Source: Erythroxylum novogranatense
Taxonomy: Eukaryota; Streptophyta; Magnoliopsida; Malpighiales; Erythroxylaceae
Direction: 5' to 3'
Length of the DNA stretch: 64,000 nt
Assembly (NCBI GenBank): GCA_029891385.1
Contig: CM057228.1
Span: 24,424,809 to 24,488,808, forward strand
Shown here: positions 34,741-46,340 of the stretch, piece after piece
Numbering within the stretch: the first letter of the stretch is position 1
Layout of the letters: each line of letters starts with the position of its first letter
Translations under genes and position numbers: made by a program
The notes under the pieces: generated by a model
Databases searched by the model: none
What the model was told of the DNA's origin: nothing
What the model saw: only the letters and a program-made list of their open reading frames with translations

Positions 34741-37145
34741 ATGGGTGCTTCGGAGTCAGCCCTCTCAAATTCACGGGTGACGCTCTAATTGCGCTTGTAA
34801 AATAGTTGAATATCTTCCCGTTAAATTATCTAGCCATTCATATCGTTAACAACTGTTTTTGAATTGGCGTTAAGAGACCTGCGGACCAGATTACTACTGT
34901 CTCCGAGCGAGCTGAAACTGTGGATCCCATTTTGGAGAGACTAAAATCGCTCCAGATCGTGAGTTTCTTGCCTTCAAATTTGAACAATTGCAGTTCTGCA
35001 TATTTGACAAAATCGATCCTTTGATTCAATTTGGAGTTGAAATTTAATTTGTAAAGGATTTGATTGTAGACAAGACCTATATTGACGACGCCCCCTAAGG
35101 AAGAGACTAGCTTGACTGACATTTTGGTGAGAAAGCCAACGTCTTCCGCAACATCGGGTAAGATGAGGACTTGAATTGTAGGCTTGAAAAATCGCTTGGT
35201 TTCTGTACTAGGCATACTGTTTATCGAATTTTTCTCCAAAAAAATCACTCATCTACTAATAATCGTCTGCCTTCACTCCAGAATTACAATGCAGATGAAA
35301 TTAAGGAACTCCGATACGATTATTAGTATAAAAGACCTGAAACTAGAAGTTGAGAAATGAAATTTTAGGGGTTTCTCAACAAGGAAATATGATAGCAAGG
35401 AGCTCCCATAGCTTCTTCTTCCTTTTGATGGGCCGACTCGATCTGATCTTGCTACTTGCTACTTGCTATCAAAATATCCCGTAGGAGTGGTTGCTGTATA
35501 TTAAACACGTTCAATTTTAAAGTTGGATGTTGCTGCTCCGCTCCTCTTGATATTCACCATGTGCTCAAGGTCATCTTAGATGACTTCTAAGTTTGAATTT
35601 CGGGCATATATCCTAAATGTGGGCAAGAATTAATGAACATGCTTGTGGCTTCTTCATTAGGCGAGATTATCCACATGTACATATTATGTAGATATAGCAA
35701 AGATGTAACGGAGCATGGAATAAGATTGAAGGGGCAAATTGATCTCGGTATTTATGGTCATATTTAAGCCACTCATTTCATGAAATTGCCTCTAAACATT
35801 CTTCAAGCTCGCTCGCATTTGCATCCCTGTTCATGATATCCAAACTTTTCAATCCCTATTTGAAATAATTCACCTTTATGTATTAATTGCAACTTTATCT
35901 TGTATACTATTCTTCTCTGTTTAATAGTCTGAATTTTTTATGTTGGCATCTTCTATTTTAAATGTTTGATATAGCTACTGTAAGTCCAAAGGTGCTTCTG
36001 GAGCTCTTCTCAATGTTCCGTGATTGGCAAGAGGGGAAGGTTACGGAGATCAGCCAGATGCAGGTTTGCTGTGTTATGCTTAATACTGTGGCTAAAGAAA
36101 AATTCAGTAAATTATGTCATATCAGAGCACTATAAACGCATAAGACGGATCAAAGAAGGTATCCATTTAAATGTGGCTTTAGCTTCATTAGAATTAGGTT
36201 GAACTTGAATATCATAGAATAATGCATGAATAATCTCCGGGATGGCCGAAGTGGCATAGAAAGCAGTCAAAAGGTTAATTTGTTATGTTTGAACTTTCAA
36301 GCTTGAATTATGATTAACATTTGAGATATTTGAAGTTAGCATCATCTACATTTAGAATTGCTAATCCTCTGATAGACGAAATGAATGTCAGACCTACAAG
36401 AACTAAATTACAAGATTTGGTACAATTGTTTGATGAAATTGTCATGCTTACCTGAACTACTGTAATTGGAAAGAAGCTACAATGGAAATAATATTCTAAA
36501 GTTTCTATAAGAACCTTAAAAGTTGAATGCCTGGTCCGCAATTTACTTCTGTCCAGGAAAAGTATTTACATTTTGAAAAAATAAAGTTAATTTGCTGAAT
36601 GTTATTGCAGGAAGAGATAGAAAATAAAATAGAAGTTGCAGATGCCTTGGCAGTTAAACTTTTGAACCGCTATAATTTTTCAGCATCAGCAATGAAGACT
36701 ACTTCACAACATCTATCTCAAGGTACTCAGCCTTCTCATCAAAACAGCTAAATTAGAGTGAAATACTGACTTGGGAAGGGGGACGAATGCCATTAATTTA
36801 AAGCTTGCCTGACCCAGACTCAGTATTTGCCTCGCCATCCTTTGAATCTTCCTTTTTTACTCTTCTTTAAGTAGTTTTACTCTATCAAGATTTAGGCTTT
36901 AACTAGCTCTACTTCGGATACTATTCCTTTCAGTTCCCGCACTGAAGGTAGAGATTGGGGAGCTCAAAGGGAGGTTGACTGAGGTTATTAGTAATTGTGA
37001 TGCTCTATGCAAGAGAATTGCAGCCGAGGGACCAGAACCTCTCCGGTCATCTGTTAAGCCATTTGCAATTGCCAATGCCAACGCTGAACTTAGCTGTAGT
37101 TCTTTGCAAAGAATTTTACCATCCAAGGAAGACAAGGCTGAATGA
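34741..37145 (+). CDS. Coiled-coil protein with N-myristoylation-type start, candidate BORCS5-like subunit (six exons)
   Basis: Exons: 34741-34776, 34875-34958, 35070-35157, 35975-36063, 36611-36722, 36934-37145. Total 621 nt, 206 aa plus stop; all introns are GT-AG and all junctions keep frame. The protein begins MGASES, fitting the N-myristoylation rule (Gly2, Ser6). A short DPILERLKSL helix follows, then a Thr/Pro-rich linker. From about residue 70 to 170 there is a long helical, coiled-coil-like region (including FSMFRDWQEGKVTEI, LKVEIGELKGRLTEVI, NCDALCKRI). The tail contains an EGPEPLRSSVKPF motif. No enzyme motif or transmembrane helix is seen. The arrangement (myristoylated start, long coiled coil, 'EG..pl..s.KPf' tail, ~200 aa) resembles BORCS5/loidlein of the lysosome-positioning BORC complex. 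That link is my inference; the gene model is much firmer than the name. Confidence 0.85.
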
Positions 37146-37252
37146 TGATTTTACTATGTTTTTTATGTTCTTAAATATAGTCATTAATCAACCAATCATC
37201 ATCTTTGAACTTGCCCCATTACCTTAAACAAGTGCTAGAGGGTGAGTTTTTT

Positions 37253-37483
37253 CTAAGCTATTAGGCTAAAAAGTGAGACAACTTGGTTTGAAGTCACCCC
37301 ATCTGCGATTCCTTTCAGAAACATTGGTCCATGGTAAGCACTGCCAAAAACAAACGGAAAGCCAGTAAGTTGCTTTCCTGAAGCACAGAATTTGGCCGTC
37401 GGTGCCTTCTCAATGACAAGCACATCATGCAATGCAATGCAACGCCACACACTACGTGGCTTCCCAGAGGCAACTATTTCCAT
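37253..37483 (-). CDS. Unrecognised 76-codon reading frame
   Basis: Minus-strand frame from ATG 37483. The product is moderately hydrophobic, with phrases ALHDVLVIEKAPTAKF and GFPFVFGSAYHGPMF, a composition more protein-like than most chance frames here. No signal peptide and no family recognised. It lies just downstream of the coiled-coil gene in convergent orientation and may be an exon of the same transcription unit as 37675-37950, but no splice pair joining them was established. It could also be a gene fragment. Confidence 0.3.
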   Translation of the reverse strand: MEIVASGKPRSVWRCIALHDVLVIEKAPTAKFCASGKQLTGFPFVFGSAYHGPMFLKGIADGVTSNQVVSLFSLIA

Positions 37484-37674
37484 GGAATTTTTCTAGGGAA
37501 CAGTGGCATCTCATCAATCGAGAGGCATGCGACTAGAAACGTGCTTGCTTAAGTTGACAAGTAATTAAACAAAGAACACCAGGTAGCCTAGCATTCCCCT
37601 TCAAACTATAACTCATTTCGATGCTGCTGGAAAAGAAAATGAGAAATTTGGCTTAAAACTTTCCATCTTTAAAA

Positions 37675-37950
37675 TCAAAGCCTGTCGGTCGCATCCATGC
37701 AACAAGCATCAACGAGCTTCCTCTCTCGTTTCGCCAATTCTATATCATCATCAGCCATCTTCTTCTCCAACTGCTCAAGCCCAAATCTAGGCTCCCTTGC
37801 TAGAATCACCCTTCTATCCCTCTTGTCAATCACCGCATGGTCCTTCGAGTGCAAGCCCACTTGCCCAAATGCCACCTCCAAGAACTCGTCCACTGTGTGT
37901 GACTCCTCATCTGCCTTCTCCTGCCTACAAAACTCTAGTCCCTCGATGCC
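37675..37950 (-). pseudogene. Unrecognised charged reading frame, possible last exon or gene fragment
   Basis: An open minus-strand frame reaches back past the first ATG (37893) to about 37950, so it is probably a terminal exon or fragment rather than a complete gene. The product is highly charged (HTVDEFLEVAFGQVGLHSKD, AREPRFGLEQLEKKMADD) and likely helical near its end. The G+C content is higher than in the flanks, typical of exon sequence. Family unknown. No intact upstream exon is visible: the DNA beyond about 37960 is AT-rich and leads into an LTR. Confidence 0.35.
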
Positions 37951-37999
37951 TATTCGACAATTTAGTCATTTTTTATATAGTTGGGCAATCATTAATTGT

Positions 38000-38465
38000 A
38001 TTTTTTAGTTTTTCAATAACTTATGTGTTAAGTTACATAATTTGATTCAGATAAAGATAATAAAGTGACTCAATAAATGATTTAAGTCAATGGAACGAAG
38101 TCCAGAAAGAAAATAAATCCCGATCAGTGTGGACCAGACTTATATTGGGCCTGTAATACGAAAGACCAATATGGATGTTATATATAATGATTAAGATCTT
38201 CTACAATTACTCATATCATTCGTAAGTATACGGATTCTCTAACCTGTTAAGAATGTTTACGTTTTAAGAAAACTATAGAAAGACGTTAGTCACGCGTTGG
38301 TGAACGATTTTTGTGAAGGTCTCGGAAGATTGAAGCTCGTTTTGGCCATATAAACTGCTTTAAAAGTTGGAATGGAACCGAAATTAGGTATTTTGCATTT
38401 CCTTCGTTTATTACCCTTTCATGAACGATTTAGGATACGTAATAAGGTCTATGCTACGTGTTACA
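38000..38465 (+). repeat. 5' LTR (end defined, start uncertain) of an old copia element
   Basis: The right edge is well placed: GCTACGTGTTACA ends at 38465, two bases before a primer site. The left edge is not; TGTGTTAAGTTACA at about 38024 is one candidate. No matching 3' LTR was found by eye. Confidence 0.5.
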
Positions 38466-38467
38466 CG

Positions 38468-38478
38468 TGGTATCAGAG
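38468..38478 (+). other. Primer binding site (tRNA-iMet type)
   Basis: TGGTATCAGAG, complementary to the initiator tRNA-Met 3' end, directly after the LTR edge. Confidence 0.8.
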
Positions 38479-38796
38479 TGGTTATGTGATCGAGTTGCAG
38501 GAACTGATTATTTGAAAGTGGTATACATGAGGGTTTTCATCCATTAGGGTTTCGTTCGTTTTTTATTCATTTTTTTATTTCTTTTACGTATATGATTACG
38601 TAAAAGTGGTATACATGAGGCTAGCTATGAAAGACGACTCAAAAATAGTCATAAAGTGCAAAAAATGGCTCCCAAGGTTGCCAAAAATCGTCCTCCCCAT
38701 CGGAGGGCAATTACACCGTCAAGAATGTGCACCACACATAGCCTTCAGGCAATTTGGCTGGCATGTGTTTGCGTTGTACGCACCAGCCATAACCAT

Positions 38797-39035
38797 CACG
38801 TGGCACAACAGGTCTATGGACATTTGTTGACATGTGCAATGCATGCGCCTTACGTGACCTGCTCTCCCAGCATATACGTCGCACGCTCCTGCCACGTGTC
38901 TCTACATATGGACGACGCAGATGGGGACACATGGAAAGCACGTGCAATAAAGGTGCATGAGCACGTGGTGGCACATGTTGCACACATACCAACAGTGACT
39001 GCCTGTGTGGCTGGGGTGTGCATGCAATGACGTCA
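38797..39035. promoter_or_regulatory. Cluster of G-box and CRE-type ACGT motifs
   Basis: Seven ACGT cores occur in 239 bp. Four are perfect CACGTG G-boxes (38797, 38893, 38939, 38962), one is TACGTGA (38851), one is TACGTC (38875), and one is a perfect TGACGTCA (39028). In plants these are binding sites for bZIP and bHLH/PIF factors, often in ABA, light or stress promoters. The block is distinctly G+C-richer than its flanks and lies in the leader of an old copia element, between primer site and gag. Function is not shown; a 124-codon open frame over the same block has no domain. Confidence 0.5.
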
Positions 39036-41272
39036 GCGCTACAATATTGCTAATGTTAGCACCAAAAAAAAGAAAATTTTCAAAATTCTCATAAGGGAGC
39101 CCTAGGTTCTTTTGGGTCAATTTCCAGGTTATAAGAATTTTTTAAGTGATTTTTCAATTTTTCTAGATTTATTACGTTGGTAACTGGATTTCGAAAAAAG
39201 ATTTTAAAACCTTTTAAAGCCAATTTTGAGCGAATATTCGTGCTCTAAACTGCACATAAGGGAGACACTTAAGGTTTCGTGTCTCGTGTGGTAGGTTTAG
39301 TATTCGAAAAAGCATGATAGTTATTCTTATTGAGATTTTTTCAGATAAAATCTCAAATAAAGTTTAAAGACAATGTTTTTAATACTAGTACGTAATTATT
39401 TGACTGTGCATTTGATTTTTTGCATTTATTGTTGATTTTCACATATAGTATGCCTATATAGGATGTGAGGATAACATAAAATCCCTTGTGTTTGTGGACC
39501 TTCTAAGATAATGATGAGGACGTAGTCACCAAAGTGGCCTTTCACATAAGTATTTTAGATTGTTCTACTTACATGTCTGAGGATGTCTCTGGTCTTATAT
39601 TTGATTATTTTACCCATAGATGTTGGCCTTATATAGGATTTTAAGATGCATATAAAAGCATTAGATAGAGGAAAGTCATTGCTTAAATGATCTATTCACC
39701 CAAGGTTGGTAGTGTCATGAGAGTTGATAATTTATATTCTGATCACTTTTATATGGAAGTTTAATTGCATTTTATTATGTATTCAGCCCAAAGGTGTTTC
39801 ATAATATGTGTGATCAGATTCTTGGTATAAATATTGTTTTAATGCTTTAAGTATCACTGTTATCCTACATTTATACTGATCTTCACATTGTCTTTCTATT
39901 TTGCAGTCATCTTTTTTGTAAACAACAATGTTGTCACTATTGAGCCCTTGATCTATTTCAAATTCAAAAAGTGGAAGAAGGATGTTGAGTTTGCCTTGGA
40001 AATGGTCGATATCAATATAGTGATGCATATAGAGAGACCTTCTCCACTTACTGATATCAGCTTAGAAGCTGATAAGGCAGTTATGGCAATCCAGGACGAT
40101 CAAATAGGATATGTTATTTGACCGTCAAAAGGTCAATCCCAGATCACTACTTAGTGGATTACCAGACACAGTCATAATAAAGGAGTTTATGGACAATATT
40201 TTCCAAAGGTACAAAGTGTCTTTCCATGCGGAGTAGAGAGCACCTCGATTAAAAAGCTATTCTCCATGAGGTATATAGGAGAAGGAAGCGTCAGAGTGTA
40301 ACATCCCATCACCGATGGGAAGGGTAAATTGGTAAATTGGGATAGACTAGGAGTTGATTCATATTTTTGATATGTTCATCCATTTGGCCTCTCGATATAG
40401 AGAGGAATGATACATTTTACACATGCACATTTAGGTACATGCATTCATGACATTTTCCGGGATTTATGTTTGAATATGAGTTGTTTTGTGAATTATGAGA
40501 TAATTGTGTTTGAAATCTAAATTGGAAATACTTTAGGAGTGTTTCTCAGTTGTTAGTGACCCTTAGAAATTTTATGGAAATTTTTGGGAGAAAAAGTCGG
40601 GACCGGAGTAATTTGTAAGAGACTGACTGATTGACCTTATAGTACTGAAATAACTGTCCAATGGCAATGGAAAAATTAGACATGATTTTAGGAATAAAAG
40701 TGTGAAACCATTAGAATTTGGGGACAATTAAACTAGAAATTCTTGGAAAGAGAAATAGATTTAAGTGAATTTGACGAAAAGAAGAATACTATGCCTTGAG
40801 CCCTAGAACCATTGTTAAGAGAGAGCAACCCTTTAAATGCCTTAGGTTTAATTTTCCCCTTTGAAAGTTGCGAAAATCAGTTGGGCTGTAAACTTGTTCC
40901 CTTCACCTAGGGCGTGTTTTCCTCTTCTGTCTCTGTTGCTTTTCGATCCTCTCTACACGATCCTTGCTTGTCCACTTGCTTGCTTGCTTTTCTTTGTGCA
41001 AAGACCAACCTTAACCCTTGAAAAGATGATGAGTTGTGAGAGGAGAAGAGATGGCCGTGGGTTTTAGAGAGGGGTAAAGGTTTAGAGAGTTTTCGGTGTT
41101 TGAAGAGTAAAAAGCTTGACTTGGTAAGTAAATGGCTTTTATGTTGTTTATTTGTTAGTTAAATGCATTGATGGGTTTAAATGTGAAAGATTGAGGTAAT
41201 TGATTTGAGTTATGGCTGATTTTAGAAGAGAAATATGTGAAAAAATGGTCGGAGAAGACGAACAGGAGCCCG

Positions 41273-41530
41273 CACGTCGCGACGTGTGTGAGGGCCTCGT
41301 CGCGACAAGCAGTTAATTACTCGCCACGACGAGGGCCTTGTCGCGACGAGCGGTCAGTTACTCGCTGCGACGAGTGTGAGGGCCTCGTCGTGACTAGCGG
41401 TTAAATCCTCGTCGCGAAGAGCATGTTTGGATGTCGCAACGAGCGGTTAATCCCTCGTCGCGACGAGCGTGTTTTGACGTCGCGGCGAGCGACCTCGTGT
41501 CGCCGTGACGTGGGTCCTTTGGGCGCGGCG
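41273..41530. repeat. G+C-rich TCGTCGCGACGAG repeat block inside the solo LTR
   Basis: Irregular repeats of CTCGTCGCGACGAG and variants, with GCGGTTAATCCCTCG linkers. One copy is a perfect 14-bp palindrome (41454-41467). It is strikingly CpG-rich in an otherwise AT-rich region. Confidence 0.85.
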
Positions 41531-42397
41531 AGGCTGATTTTTCTGAACTGATTTATTTTAGTTTATGGGTCATAACTAATGATGTAGACCTCCAATTGAA
41601 GTGATTTTTAATTCATTATAAACTAGAGAAAGAGGTCTATAATTGAGGTGAAGAAAGAAACTTTGAATTCAATTTTGTAAGATCTCAAATATTGAATGAA
41701 AGTTGAGGTTAGGCTTCTATTTCAACCTAAAGGTTGTTTCATGAAAATTGGAGGATAATTTTTTAGACTTCTGACATACATTCAATGCTTTTGAGAGTTT
41801 TAGAAACTTAGCACAATGGGTGTTTTTGACCTAATGAACAGTAATACTGGCTGTGAAGTCTTTCTCGAGAACTATAGGGTATTGTCTGAACGTTGTAGAG
41901 TATATGTATGAAAAGTGGGTTTTGAGACAAAAGAAAGAAAAAAATTGGGAATTAGCACCGAGATGTCATGAACATGTATCATACATCTTTTACTTGCGAC
42001 ATATGCATTATTGAATCCTTCTATTTCTGCATTAAATAATGGGTGATCATTTGACTGTTATAGAGGCACCGTTGAAACGACATTTCATAGATATTACTGG
42101 GACTTCCAGGTGTTAGCACGGAAGCTAGGTGAGTGACCTAAACGGTTCTCAAAGTATTAAATGTTATAATTCAGTGATTTAAATTCTCTGAAGTAAAATG
42201 ATGAGATAGTATTGAATGTGAACTCCGGATAGAAGGTCTGGAGTATTGAAGTGATAGTATACAGAAATGTTATGAGAATGTGAAAGTGTAATTATGTTTG
42301 TGATGTGAAAATTTGGAATAGATTAGAAATGATTGTGATATACTGATCAGAGCTACAAGCTCGACTACTGAAAAAGAGCCTCGAGCTCGAAAGGGAA

Positions 42398-42965
42398 TAG
42401 TGCACACCCAGAGGGCTCTCCTATCCCTAAGACGCGTAGGAAGTAGTGCATACCCAGAGGGCTCTCCTACCCCTAAGATGCGTTTACCGATTAATGAGCC
42501 CTTGATGGGACAGTTTCAGAGCTACAAGCTCACTGATTAATGAGCCCTTGATGGGACAGTTTCAGAGTTACAAGCTCACCGATTAATGAGCCCTTGATGG
42601 GACAGTTTCAGAACTACAAGCTCACCAATTAATAAGCCCTTGATGGGACAGTTTCAGAGCTACAAGCTCACCAATTAATGAGCCATTGACGGGACAGTTT
42701 CAGAGCGAAAAGCTCAACGATTGATGAGTTAGTGCATACCTAGAGGGCTCTCCTACCTTTAAGACGCGTAGGAAGTAGTGCATACCCAGAGGGCTCTCCT
42801 ACCTCTAAGACGCGTTCAATGATTAATGGGCCCTTGACGGGACAACTTCAGAGCAAAAAGCTCAACGATTGATGAGTTAGTGCATACCCAGAGGGCTCTC
42901 CTACCTCTAAGACGCGTGGAAAGTAGTGTATACCCAGAGGGCTCTCCTACCTCTAAGACGCGCTC
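42398..42965. repeat. Interspersed 44-46-bp repeat (type B) in the solo LTR
   Basis: AGTGCATACCCAGAGGGCTC followed by TCCTACCTCTAAGACGCG occurs in pairs at about 42398-42485, 42728-42816 and 42875-42962. The pairs alternate with type A units. Confidence 0.85.
42489..42718. repeat. Five tandem copies of a 46-bp unit (type A)
   Basis: Each unit begins GATTAATGAGCCCTTGATGG and ends CTACAAGCTCACC. Five copies of exactly 46 bp fill 230 bp with few mismatches; further diverged single copies follow at about 42816 and 42967. Confidence 0.92.
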
Positions 42966-44449
42966 AACGATTAATGAGCCCTTGATGGGATAGTTCCAGA
43001 GCCTATGGCTCAACGATTAATGTACCCTTATAGGGACAGTATAGATGCTTGGTCACAAAACTAATATGAATTGATAATGGGTTACAGAATACATTTATTC
43101 TGATATGTTTAATAGAATGATAGGCGAAATGCCCTACACTGGTGTGAAAATAGTTATGGGGTACTCCTAATTATAGAATGTATGATTGATTGTGATATGC
43201 TTAGTGTTGTATGGAATATTAGAGCTGTTAACCAGAGTTGCCATTGATTAGAGTTTTTAGCTCAATGTGTGAAAATAAACTTCGAGTTCATGACTGATTC
43301 AGAGCCTTAGGCTCAACGTATAATGAACCCGGTATCCAGTATTGGATAAGGGTCAGCTATATTTGATCTCATCAATGGGACAGTTTAGGCACTAAGTCAC
43401 AGCCATATGGTAATTAAATACTAAGCGAGTGAAATACCTTGTATCGAAAAATGGGATGTATGAATATAGATTTCTGTAAATATGTAAATGGGGAATTCTT
43501 GAGAAAATGTATTACGAGATAGAGACAGATCTATGGGAATTGAAAAATGAGATCAAATAGAAAGAATGAAAACATAAGTTATTATTTGATTATGTACTTA
43601 AGTGAGCGGACCATCGATGATGGTCACTCATTGAGTTTGCAAAAACTCATCCAAAATCTGCAATTGTTTTGCAGGACTTAGAAGAATACCCCGTTAGGTC
43701 ACGGGTGTATAGTGATCGCAGAGCGGTATTAGAGGACGGGATCAGTTGCGTCTGCACTAGAGTGAGGACTCTGCAAATTTATTATTGTGTATTTTTACAA
43801 AAGGACCCTCGTGGTCATTGTACCTACCAGTTTTGTTATATAAATTGTTTTCCGAAACATTCATATATATGTAAGTGTATGGTTGCTTCAAAACAAAATT
43901 TTAGTACTGTGTTTTGACTGAGTGTGGTATCATCCCATCCTCGCAGGGCATGGATCTGATTATCACCATCGATGTCGGGTCCGGGTCTTACGGGAGTGGG
44001 GTGCTACACGGAGAGTACATCATCAAGATGAATTATATTCAAAGTAAACTGAAGGCACTCGATGTACCCATTCCTGACACGCTTATAGTGCATCAAGCAC
44101 TTAATACTCTTCCATGAAAGTTTGAGATGTTGGTGACATCATACATCTCTCAGGATAAGACCTGAGACTTCAATGCCCTGATTTTTCGATGTGATGCAAC
44201 TGAGGAGAAGCTCAATAGTTCTCCTCATACAGCCCGATCGAAGGAAAGATTTAAGGTTTAGATGTTCAACTGGTAGTTAACCGCTATAAAATCGGTATAT
44301 AATAAATAAGAAGTAAAACTCATAACAATAAGTAAAAATAAAATATTTTATTGAAATAAAAATACACCATTTTCTATTATTATATAATGAATTAATAATA
44401 AATAAATATGAGTCTAATATAAATATTAAAATAACAATAAAAATTAAAA

Positions 44450-46340
44450 TTATTTTTCTGAAGGGGGTTGGGTCTCATCATCATCAAAAGCTCCAAATTC
44501 TCTAATGCTATTTCAAGATTCATAAACTATGTTTTCATCTAAAGTATTTGCATCAATTTCTTTTGTTGTATTAAAATAAACTACAAATTAGTAATGTATG
44601 AAATTATTCTCAATTGTAAACTTGTAATACAATATAATTTTAACTTAAATATGATCAAAATAATCAGTAGATGTTCTTAATTTATTCGTTGTAACAAATG
44701 TATTTTCTTTATAAATCGTCTTTTAAGTTCATTATAATCAAAATCAAAGTGACGTTTCTTCTTCTTGATCAAAAATCAATATGTTCAATATAATCAATAT
44801 CAACTGGATCATATATTCTCTTCTTACTAAAAGATCTAAATACATAAAGAGAAATTATAAAATCAATAATAAAATAAAATTATTGAAATAAAACAAAATT
44901 ATAAAATAGTAAAATACCTATTCTTTATTATCAGATTATAAGTAACATAAATAAGGTCATTAAGTCTTTAATGTTCCAAACAATTTTATTTCTTTATATG
45001 AATACGTTCAAAACACTTCAATTACGTTCACAACCTGAAGTAGAAATTGTTTAACTGAATAACCTAATAGCGAGTTTTCTCAATGTTGGAGCACTGCCAT
45101 CGAATAATCTCCACCACTCATCTATATTTTAAATTAATAGTTATGATAAAAATATATATTATTAATAAGTAAATAATGAATTAAAAGTATAAAATTTACC
45201 TGGCTGCATTTTTTTCAACATATGTTCTCTCTTTGCTGATGATCTAGGAAAACTCTCTAAACCTTCACGATACAACTTAATTTCATTTATCGCTTGTGAT
45301 TGCTCTTCAATAAAGAAAACACCTTTGTATTTAATCGCATCAAACAAACCACCCATAATATTAATTGTATGCTCTTCTCCACTATATAAGTAATAAGGAT
45401 TGAGAAAATAAGTTGCTAAATGGATCCTTTGAGTAAGATGCTTATCCCATCTTTGATCAATAATATCTATATAAGGCTTATACAATCTCTCGTTCCCTTT
45501 AAAAATATTTATAATTGTTTTGTGAGCTCTATACATACCATCGTATATATATATATCCCAGAGATGACTTCTCATCTAAATCGACAATCCTCAACAGCCT
45601 TATAAGTGGAGTCACAATCTTCGCAATGATCAAGCAAGCATCCCAAAATTTGTTATCTAGAATAATAGCACAAACTTCTTTTCCTTTTTCACTCTTTAAT
45701 AATTTATGACTTAAAAAGTGTTTACTTATCACTAAATTTTGAAGTCGTTGCTTATGTTCATAAACACATTTCAAAGTAATAAATATAGTTGCAAACCTAA
45801 TAACAACGGGACGAATGATCTCAACCAAATCTTCTTGTTTTCTTAACCAAGACAAAAATGTGACATGATTATACACAAAAATTGTGATCTTAGATGCGCA
45901 TAAAGTAAGACTAGAAATATGCCCCATATCACCAAAATCTTTTAAAATAAGATTTATATAATGAGCAGCGAATGAAGACCAATAAATATGCCCATAATTT
46001 GATTGTAATAAATACCCAGCTGATATATAATTAGTTGCATTATCTATAACAAAATGCACAACATTCTTTGGTCCAACTCACCCGATAATTTCAGAGAATA
46101 ATTTAGATAAAGTATTAGCACTTTTTACCATGTCAGAAGCATTAACAGACTTAATAAAAGTTGTTCCAATATTACAATAAACTAAGAAATTAATCAAGGT
46201 TCTTTATCTTTGATCAGTCCACCCATCTGCTATAATAATGCATCCTGTTGATTCCCAACTAGATTTATATATATCCACTGACATTCCCTTTTTAAATTTT
46301 GAAGCAAAGGCATTGTGACCTTGATCATCTCCTATAGGTC
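44450..46340 (-). pseudogene. hAT-superfamily transposase remnant
   Basis: On the minus strand, a DUF659-like start (46330-46070: a WESTGCIIIADGWTDQR stretch, with stops) leads to the core at 46059-45529 (FVIDNATNY, YWSSFAAHYINLILKDFGD, RFATIFITLKCVYEHKQRL). The frame 45575-45162 continues (YKPYIDIIDQRWD, HLATYFLNPYY). A plausible intron at about 45200-45123 joins it to the hAT dimerisation domain (EWWRLFDG, SGCERN) at 45120-44940. An acidic C-terminal exon ends at 44450. Stops and frameshifts interrupt every part. The BED zinc finger and terminal inverted repeats were not found. The inserted copy is a dead DNA transposon. Confidence 0.82.

Larger units (their letters stand above)
40297..44008 (+). 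mobile_element. Ty3/gypsy solo LTR, 3.7 kb
   Basis: Starts TGTAACATCCC and ends GGGTGCTACA, near-perfect short inverted ends of a Ty3/gypsy LTR. The flanking 5-mers CAGAG (40292-40296) and CGGAG (44009-44013) match 4 of 5, fitting an aged target duplication. No internal domain is present between primer site and polypurine tract, so it arose by LTR-LTR recombination. It carries two separate tandem-repeat blocks. The first ~870 bp are related to 13230-14104. Very long LTRs starting TGTAACA fit the Tekay/Del-type chromoviruses, but the lineage is not proven without a pol gene. Confidence 0.8.
39880..44230 (+). pseudogene. Copia gag remnant split by a gypsy solo LTR
   Basis: The left half (about 39900-40290) encodes a gag N-terminus in one frame (FKKWKKDVEFALEMVDINIV). 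The right half (44010-44230) continues with YIIKMNYIQSKLKALDVPIP and a decayed LP..FE stretch, the UBN2-type copia gag core. The break falls exactly at the solo LTR at 40297-44008, so the halves were contiguous before that insertion. There are several stops besides. Nothing of protease, integrase or RT follows before the hAT remnant, so the element is truncated. Confidence 0.7.

Noticed and set aside
36899..37135. Minus-strand 78-codon frame over the last exon of the coiled-coil gene
   Set aside because: It is a shadow of the well-supported plus-strand exon.
38656..39030. A 124-codon plus-strand frame and an overlapping 93-codon minus-strand frame
   Set aside because: Both lie in the G+C-rich ACGT-motif block, where stops are rare by composition. 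Neither shows a domain.
40861..41067. 68-codon plus-strand frame
   Set aside because: It lies inside the gypsy solo LTR; the homologous LTR at 13230-14104 does not support it as coding.
42360..43030. A CRISPR-like array
   Set aside because: The alternating repeats lack unique spacers of constant size and lie inside a plant LTR.
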